From: Chelydra serpentina
Taxonomy: Eukaryota; Chordata; Testudines; Chelydridae
Reading direction: 5' to 3'
Assembly: GCA_037349315.1 (NCBI GenBank)
Contig: JBAIAC010000021.1
Span: 5,456,001 to 5,520,000, forward strand
Length of the DNA stretch: 64,000 nt
Shown: piece after piece, positions 57,470 to 64,000 of the stretch
How positions within the stretch are numbered: the first letter of the stretch is position 1
Layout: each line of letters starts with the position of its first letter
The notes under the pieces: model-generated
Seen by the model: only the letters and a program-made list of their open reading frames with translations
Databases searched by the model: none
What the model was told of the DNA's origin: nothing
Translations under genes and position numbers: made by a program

Positions 57470-57972
57470 AGTACTGGGTTTACCATGGCACCAGTGGCAC
57501 CATGGTGCCGGGCCCAGAGTCAGAAGGGGCCCCGGCCAGCCCGATGCCCCGGCCGGCTGAGCTGGCCAGGAAAGCTGACCCCACCCCTTCTCTGCCCCGC
57601 CTCTTCCCACTCCTGCTCTGCCCCAGCCCCGCCTCCACTCTGCCCCTTCCCCCCCAAGTCCCCTCCCCTGAGTTACGCGTCCTGGGGGACTGCAGCAGGG
57701 GTCGGGCCCTCCCTGTATTCACCGGTTGGTGGGAAGTCGAGCAACCCGGCCCCAGCCCGCTCCGCTCTACCAGCTCCCAGCCGCGCCGCCCGTGAGTGCT
57801 GGGGGACGGTTCCCCCCTCCCCCAAAGTCTGGGAGCCAGGGGAGCAGAGCGGAGTGGGCTGGGGCCGGGTCACTCCACTTCCCACTGCCCCAAGAGTGCG
57901 GGGTGAGTGGCAGGAAGTGGAGCGACCTGGCCCCAACCCACTCCACCAGCTTGTGCTGGGGGGCGGTTTACC
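57470..57972. repeat. GC-rich unclassified element
   Basis: A sharply bounded GC-rich block begins 'cagtactgggtttaccatgg', with inverted small words (caccatggtgcc). It ends near 'ggggcggtttacctgg', whose complement (ccaggtaaaccgcc) loosely resembles the start. A hAT-like origin is possible. No gene is supported despite open frames of up to 182 codons. Confidence 0.35.
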
Positions 57973-58045
57973 TGGCTTGACAAAGACCTGGCTGGGATGA
58001 TTTAGTTGGTGTTGGTCCTGTTTTGAGCAGGAGATTTGACCAGAT

Positions 58046-59798
58046 TGTAGATAAATCTCTGTATTAAGCATTTTCACATAACTTTCATATGACTTTCATA
58101 ACTTTCATATGCCTCTCCATATAACCTTGTATTAAGCCTATCCATATATAACTTCTATTTTCATACAACTTTGTATCAAGTCCTTTGATATAGGAACTTT
58201 GTATCAGATCCTTATATAGAAAACTTTGTATTGAGCCTTGGTATAATGTTAAAAATGTCTTTTTGCTAGGAGTAGAATAAGATCCCCCTCCCCCCTCGCG
58301 TTAATCAATTGCCCTGTTGACTGAATGAGATATGAATGAGTGAGGCTTGGAAGGCAGGCACCGCCAGACAGCTGCAACAATTGGAGAGGGGATGGAAGAC
58401 AGACCCAAGAACAATAAAACTTGTAAAGTGGGCTCACTAAAGAAGAGCAGACATATTGACAGCCTTGGGAGTTACAAGCAAGCACCTTCTTTTGGAAACA
58501 CCTTTTGCAGCATTGGGACAACACCCAGAGGCAGGGCCGGTGCAAGGATATTTTGCGCCCTAGGCAAAAATTCCACCTTGCGCCCCCCACGCCCCCGCCC
58601 CCCACTACACATCGGTTCATTGAGGGGCAAATCCCAATGAGCCTTTATTGACCCCAGGGGCCAGCCTGCCCAGGGGCTGCTCCTCAAACCAGGTTCCCCC
58701 CCTCCCCGCCCCCATCCACTCCCTCCCACTTCCCACCCGCTGACTGCCCTCCTCAGAACCCCCAACCCGCCCTGCTCCTTGTCCCCTGACTTCCCCCTCC
58801 TGAGATCCCCCCCGCCCTAACTGCCCCCCTAGAACCCTACCCTCTACCTGTCCCCTGACTTCCCCAACCCTTATCCACACCCCCACCCTGACAGGACCCC
58901 CAGAACTCCTGACCCATCCAACCCCCCCTACTCCCTGTCCTTTGACTGCCCCAACCCCTCTCCATATCCCCGCCCAATGACAGCCCCCCCCCCAAACTCC
59001 CAACCCTTCCAACCCTCCTTGCTCCCTGACTGCCCCCGGGACTCCCCTTACCATGCCCAGGCCGTTGGAGCTGCTGGCTCCACGTGGAGCCAACACGCTG
59101 CCAGGCTGCCGCGTGCATAGCTCCTCCCCCGCAGAGTGCTGAGGCAGCAGTGGCTCACACTCTGTCCCGGGAGCCGCAGAACCCAAGCGCGGTGAAGGGG
59201 GAGCAGGCGGTGCACGGGGGCTGGTGCCCACATGCATCTGCTGCAGCCTGGCAGGAGGAGCGGGTGGCGCGGCTGCTCCCCACTAGCGGCGCTGCCGCCT
59301 TTGTAGGGCTGCTGCTCCCCCTGCGCCGTACCGGCTCCTCCATGGCTGGGGCTCGGTGCCCCCAACCACTTGGTGCCCTAGGCGACCGCCTAGTTTGCCT
59401 AGTGGTTGCACCGGCCCTTCCCAGAGGGAAGCAGCACAAAGGACCAACGGACACAGACACAGATTTTGAATCTGGGATAGATTTGCATGAGAGGGAAGCT
59501 GCTATAAATGTGAGGAGTCTTGCAGAAGACCCCAGGTCTCGTCTTGTCAACATTGGAGAATCGATCCGGATGGGCAGAAGCCCGGCTCCACCCCTCCTCT
59601 GGCCAGTGAAGTTAAGGGGAGCAACTAGTTGGTAACAACAACAAGACGGAGTGTGCTTGTGTGTGTGTGTGAGTGCATGAGTGCAATATATATCATATGC
59701 ATATGATACAGTGTTGATTGACACATGTATTACTAATAAATGTGGCATTTTGCCTTATTCCCCCTGAAAAGATCCTGTGCAGTACTTTGAGTACAACA
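58046..59798 (+). mobile_element. Solo LTR inserted in CR1, hosting a hAT
   Basis: It starts TGTAGATAAATC and ends GAGTACAACA (TG...CA). The 4-bp duplication agat lies at 58042-58045 and 59799-59802, exactly at the CR1 break. AATAAA is at 59735-59740. Without the hAT the LTR is about 857 bp. No internal region is present, so it is a solo LTR. Its 5' part is also found at 7541-7783. Confidence 0.88.
58532..59419 (+). mobile_element. hAT-type element (about 0.9 kb) inside the solo LTR
   Basis: It starts 'cagggccggtgcaaggatat' and ends 'cctagtggttgcaccggccc' plus tt. A perfect 8-bp duplication, cccagagg, is at 58524-58531 and 59420-59427. The interior is C-rich (tandem 'gactgcccccc' type words) with no transposase. 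A truncated relative is at 25165-25528. Confidence 0.9.
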
Positions 59799-60603
59799 AG
59801 ATGACCTCCTGAGGTCTCTTCCAACCCTAATTTTCTATGATTCTATGATTGTGTGGTATCTAATGCAAAGTTTGTCATGTCAGTTGTCTTTGGAAGACTC
59901 ATGATGTACTGAGCATTGTTGTTATGGTAATCTTATAGTAATTGTTATTATAGTAATGTTATAGTAAGGTTATGGTAATGTTATAGGTTGTAATTTCATG
60001 TATATAGTTATGAGGCTGAAAATGCATCCTCATGGCTTAAAGCAAGCCTGGGCAAAAATTCTCCAGAAGCAGAGGGGCAGTTCACACCTCATCAAGGCAT
60101 GTATGGGAGAAACCCAGCCCAGCCTCACAGGAACAAAGGACACTGGCCTAGGTAACAACAAAGGATCTGTTCGACTCGCGAGTGAGTCACCCCCATTTCT
60201 TTGGTCAGTTTGGGACTATGATGAGGTAATGCTCACCTGACTCTGAAGGGGGGGCAGCAAAGCCAAGAGGGAAGAAAGAACATGAAAAAAAGGGAGAGAC
60301 GTTTGCCTTGATCTCTCTCTCTTCCACCTCCATCTACAGACATCACCACCAAGCGACTGAAGTGCTGATCAAAGGGGAGAGCCTGGCTCAAGGGCAACCA
60401 GCCAGCCTGTGGTGAGAAGCATCTAAGTTGGTAAGGACACTGGAATGTTAATATCAGCTTAAAATGCATTTTGCTTTTGTTTCATTTGACCAAATTTGAC
60501 TTGTTGTGCTTTGACTTATGATCACTTAAAATCTATATTGGCAGTTAATAAATCTATTTGTTTATTCTATGTGAAGCCGAGCATTTGGTTTAAAGCATGG
60601 GGA

Positions 60604-60988
60604 GGAACTGAGATTGTTTAGCCTGCAGAAGAGAAGAGTGAGGGGGGATTTGCTTTCAACTACCTAAAAGGGGGTTCCAAAGAGGATGGATCTAGACTGT
60701 TCTCAGTGGTAGAAGATGACAGAACAAGGAGTAATGGTCTCAAGTTGCAGAGGGGGAGGTTTAGGTTGGATATTAGGAAAAACTTTTTCACTAGTAGGGT
60801 GGTGAAGCACTGGAATGGGTTACCTAGGGAGGTGGTGGAATCTCCTTCCTTAGAGGTTTTTAAGGTCAGGCTTGACAAAGCCCTGGCTGGGATGATCTAG
60901 TTGGGGTTGGTCCTGCTTTGAGCAGGGGGTTGGACTAGATGACCTCCTGAGGTCCCTTCCAACCATGAGATTCTATGATTCTATGATT
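60604..60988 (+). repeat. CR1 LINE 3' end inside the LTR
   Basis: The ORF2 C-terminus (60706-60900, '[20 protein letters not shown]' and '[13 protein letters not shown]') plus the tail 'gaggtcccttccaaccatga' and 'ttctatgattctatgattc' are present. It is 5' truncated, of the young subfamily. LTR sequence stops at about 60600 ('ttggtttaaagcatg') and resumes at about 60988 ('gtcaaagactccccttggg'). Confidence 0.85.
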
Positions 60989-61516
60989 CATGTCAAAGAC
61001 TCCCCTTGGGATAACAAGCCTGGTGCATATCAATTTCTTTGTTAAATTGACAAACTCACATAAGCTTGCAGTGTCCAGCGGGCATTACTGGACACTCCAA
61101 GATGGAGGTTCCTAGGGTTGTGTCTGGGACCGGAGATATTGGCTAGTGTCATTCAGTTGCACAATCCAAGGAGCAGTTTACATGCCAGAGGCTGTGCGTG
61201 AACAGCCCAGGAGTGGGGGTTCTCACAGCAGAGCAGGGTAAGGCTGGCTCCCAGAGTCAAGGATTGGAGTGACCTAGCAGATCTGTATAATACCAGAGGG
61301 AAACATCACAGTGGCACAGCAAGCAGGGTGTATGTCCGGCTTGTTACTCCAAGTGGAATTCACACTTTAAGCACTGATATTTGTGATTTAAGTGAGTCTT
61401 AAGTGCGGTGGCTAAGAACAGTCAGGAGGGGGTCACAGTTTTGTTATTTTCTGCTTGCTTATTTCGGGAAAGGGAAGTAGGAACAGAAAAGCAGGAAAAT
61501 AAGTCAAAGCAGTGAA

Positions 61517-62260
61517 GTGGTTGCGAAGTTGGAGCTTTTTAGGCCACAGGTTGCAGAAAAGGAGAGGGAGCACCAGAGATTATTGCGACTGAAAGAACTG
61601 GATATAAAAGAAAAAGAGTCAGCCAGAGAGGAGGCTGAACACAGAAGGTCTATGGAGGCAGAGACAGCCAGGGAGGAAGCTGCACACAGAAGGTCTATGG
61701 AGGCAGAGGCAGCCAGGGAGGAAGCTGCACACAGAAGGGCCATGGAAGAAAAAGAGAGAGAGAAGAAAGAGAAAGAGTAAGAGAGCAGGAAAAAAGAGAA
61801 AGAGAGAGAGAGCGAAAACACCAACTGGACCTGCTAGAGAAGCAGAACCAGAGGCCTCCGACTGTTGGTCAGTTGGGGACTCCCATAACTCCAAAAATCC
61901 ACGAGTGGGAACACTTATGTCCTGCTGAATATCTGACTACCTTTGAAAGGCTGTGTGTAATATATGAAATCCCTGATGATAAGAGAGTTCCTACCCTGAT
62001 TGTGAAATTAACTGGTAAAGCTCAAAATGTATTCAATGGAATGCCAATTGAAGATGCTTCAGACTATTGTAAATTTAAAGATACTGTTTTGTGAAGTTTT
62101 CAGATTTCCCCTGAAACATATAGAGTTAAATTTAGGAATCTTAAGAGGGTTATTGGTATGAGTAATGGGGAATATGTAAACAAACATTCTCTTACCCCAA
62201 AACATCCCTCTATGGCTAGCCCTAATCCCAAATCTCCCGTAAAAGCAGTAGAGCCCAATT
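61517..62260 (+). pseudogene. Gag remnant: charged coiled coil and SCAN-like capsid region
   Basis: The first frame (61517-61780) encodes a Lys/Glu/Arg-rich coiled coil with tandem 14-residue repeats (about 'AREEAAHRRSMEAE') and stops at TAA. After a frameshift, 61873-62094 encodes a helical capsid segment ('EWEHLCPAEYLTTFERLCVI', then 'VKLTGKAQNVFNGMP'). A TGA at 62092-62094 is followed by 'FQISPETYRVKFRNLKR' in the same frame, matching the 'pEtYR.kFR' block shared by Gmr1-like gag and SCAN domains. It is non-functional as it stands. Confidence 0.75.
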
Positions 62261-62879
62261 GTCGAGTAAGCACTGGATTAGTTACAGTACACTCTTTTTA
62301 TCTAAGTTAGTACATAAACACCTACATTCGTTACAACACCCCAAAACCCCTTATTAAGTAATAGAAACACCCATACAATTAGCATACCCACCCCTATCTA
62401 TTGTTCACAGCATTACACATGTTATACAGGCATTTTTACCTTGAAAATACATTTCTTTGCAATAATCTATTGCTAAAATTTTTCCTTAATCAGCGGTTCT
62501 CAGGGGAGGGAGGAAGGGGCCATGAGCCAGGGCTTGTTTATGTAGCTGGGAAAGGAAGGGAGGGGGAGATAACATTTCTTTTACCTTCTTTCACACAAAG
62601 GGTATTTATTAGACAACTATATTTCTCATGCAGCTGCAGGCCTTATCAATTCTTACAAGCAACAGGGAAGGGAAAAATATGGCAACTTATTCATCAAACA
62701 AAGAAATACTGCCTGCTGCCTTTATCCCCTCATGCCATGTCAGCACATCAGCAGCTTCCCAGGTCTTTACTTAACCCTGACATATCCCAACACCTTCGAA
62801 CAAACTCAGGCATCTATTGAGAGCAGGCCACAGAAAGGGGTTTAAAACTGGTGGGAAGAGAGAAGGGGGTTGGGAGCCT
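62259..62879. other. Insertion flanked by a 77-bp direct duplication of gag
   Basis: The gag segment 62182-62258 is repeated at 62880-62956 (74 of 77 identical). Between them is AT-rich sequence ending in 62820-62879, which encodes gag-like residues upstream of the second copy. So the interruption is about 560 bp of foreign, LTR-like DNA plus a gag stretch absent from the first copy. The origin is unresolved. Confidence 0.6.
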
Positions 62880-63221
62880 AAACATTCTCTTACCCCAAAA
62901 CATCCCTCTACGGCTAACCCTAATCCCAAATCTCCTGTAAAAGCAGTAGAGCCCAAAAGGTGCTATCAGTGTAATTCCACTGATCACCTGAGGAATAAAT
63001 GCCCTGCGCTAGGAGGAAGCAGGCAACCAATAGCTCATGTTAGTTCTGCTGTCCTCAGCACAGAAACCCCCCAAGCAATTGAAGCCTATCATGTTGGTTT
63101 TGTGAGATTAGCCTCCGCAGAACCAGACATGGAGCATGTAAAGGTTGTCGAGATTAATGGCAGGGAATACTTGGGGCAGAGGGATACAGGGCCCAGACCT
63201 CTCTGGTTAAGCAGAGTTTAG
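62817..63221 (+). pseudogene. Gag C-terminus with CCHC-type zinc knuckle, start of protease
   Basis: The open frame contains a zinc knuckle of C-x2-C-x4-H-x4-C form (CYQCNSTDHLRNKC) that would bind RNA in the nucleocapsid. It is followed by a linker and the retropepsin start 'EYLGQRDTGP', where D-T-G is the catalytic triad. The frame shifts right after this motif. The initiation at 62817 is arbitrary, because the frame is a fragment. Confidence 0.75.
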
Positions 63222-63235
63222 TCCCAAAGGCCAGT

Positions 63236-63829
63236 ATGTTGCCTGGCCAAATGGCAGAGATTTTGGGGGTGGGCAAAAGCAGATTCCTCATACCACTAGC
63301 TAAAATCCACGTGGTGTGGGAAGGTTTGGAAAGTGTTTTGACTGTGGGGGTAATGGAACACCTTCTAGTCGACCTGCTTCTTGGTAATGATTTTTTCTGT
63401 GTAGCTCAGGTTAAAGTATTTGCCTGCAGCAGGAGGGAGTTTTATGCTGGGACCCCCAAGGGAAAGGGTTCGGTCTCAGGAGCTGCTGAGAGACTGGGAG
63501 AGAGTCACCTTGATTCTTCTGCAGGAGGGAGAAGCCACATTCTTCAAGGTGGGAGGGTGGTTGAGACCAACTCCTGCACTGTGGCTGGAGGCAACACCAC
63601 ATCATGGAGGGATGGGGGTGTAATGCCTGCCAGGGAGAGAACTGTCCAGGTTGTTAGCTTCCAGCAGATCGCAGCTGAACCAGAGGCCAATCTGGCTCTG
63701 GGGAGCATAGAGCAATGTGTCCCAGAGGAGAGCCCAGTGAAGGGGCAGGAAATCTCAGAAACCACTGAGGTGGGTGAGGATTCCTGTGACTCTGTAACAC
63801 AGGGAAGCAGGGTGCTTCCAAGTATGTGA
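63236..63829 (+). pseudogene. Retropepsin C-terminal part and linker of the same retrotransposon
   Basis: This frame holds 'VGVMEHLLVDLLLGNDFF', matching the C-terminal 'hhLLG.D' motif of retroviral-type proteases, in a different frame from the D-T-G motif upstream. It is then a Glu/Ser/Gly-rich linker of about 130 residues without recognisable domains. The reverse transcriptase would lie beyond the window. Confidence 0.6.
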
Positions 63830-64000
63830 GGGGCTGAGACTAGCTCCTTTCCAGCAGAAGGCAACATGCCCTCAGGTGCAGGGGCAGGAGAGGTGTTGTC
63901 AGTGATTAAGGAAATTGTCCCATTTGTTAGCTGGCAAAGTTTTGCAGTTGAACAAGAGATAGAACCCTTCCTAGGGAGCACAGAGAAATGTGTCTTAGGA

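Larger units (their letters stand above)
57973..59850 (+). repeat. CR1 LINE 3' tail split by a solo LTR
   Basis: The CR1 3' end 'ggcttgacaaagacctggct' ... 'gagatttgaccagat' (57973-58045) continues after the LTR as 'agatgacctcctgaggtctc' ... 'ttctatgattctatgatt' (59799-59850). Confidence 0.9.
59851..64000 (+). mobile_element. Gmr1-like LTR retrotransposon, 5' part, continues past the window
   Basis: An LTR-like region starts TGTGG right after the CR1 tail, contains AATAAA (about 60548-60553, 'gttaataaatctatttg') and is split by a CR1 at 60604-60988. Downstream are gag remnants (61517-62260 and 62880-63221) and protease remnants (63150-63400). The gag resembles Gmr1-like Ty3/gypsy elements, the group from which the vertebrate SCAN domain is thought to derive. 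LTR end and primer-binding site are not defined. It carries multiple stops and frameshifts and is inactive as seen. Confidence 0.7.

Noticed and set aside
57452..58000. Plus-strand frame of 182 codons
   Set aside because: It lies in a GC-rich repeat block next to a CR1 tail, with overlapping frames on both strands and no recognisable domain.

Overview
The window is vertebrate nuclear DNA and almost certainly comes from a cryptodiran turtle or tortoise. Three things point there. Four copies of a tRNA-derived SINE carry a CR1-type 3' tail, the structure of the turtle Pol III (Cry I) SINE family. At least fifteen CR1 LINE copies of several subfamilies are present. Many short hAT-type elements have clear 8-bp target duplications. 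The unique genes match the CLP1/YPEL4/MIR130A block of human 11q12.1 in gene content, order and relative orientation.

Layout: 1-11 kb has no coding exon that I can recognise. It probably lies in the first intron of ZDHHC5 on the minus strand, whose CpG-island promoter would be at 11.0-11.6 kb; this rests on synteny. At 14.4-19.7 kb is CLP1 (minus strand): two coding exons encode 425 residues, with a poly(A) signal and a CpG-rich promoter holding two ZNF143/THAP11-like motifs. YPEL4 (plus strand) starts head-to-head with CLP1 at about 22 kb and ends at 33.9 kb. Its four coding exons encode 127 residues with the Yippee cysteine spacing, and an 8-kb intron is filled with CR1, SINE and hAT insertions. 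At 42.85-42.94 kb, on the minus strand, is a mir-130a hairpin, opposite to YPEL4 as in human. A CpG island at 53.9-54.5 kb with two CCAAT boxes is a candidate promoter for the miR-130a primary transcript.

The rest is repeats, often nested. A decayed Sushi-type Ty3/gypsy element (34.5-41 kb, minus) carries an intact 1.1-kb solo LTR inside its gag zinc knuckle. A minisatellite (43.2-45.4 kb) contains a CR1 that contains a hAT. A CR1 tail (57.97-59.85 kb) contains a solo LTR that contains a hAT. The right edge (59.85-64 kb) is an LTR retrotransposon of the Gmr1-like type, with a SCAN-like capsid region, a zinc knuckle and a broken protease; it runs off the window. At 13.94-14.20 kb is an almost perfect 99-bp inverted dimer of a retroelement, flanked by a 15-bp target duplication and containing a decayed hammerhead-like motif.

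How the genes relate: CLP1 (RNA 5'-OH kinase and pre-mRNA 3' end/tRNA splicing factor) and YPEL4 (zinc-binding Yippee protein) are divergently transcribed from CpG promoters about 2.4 kb apart, with a minisatellite between them. No functional link between the two genes can be read from the sequence.
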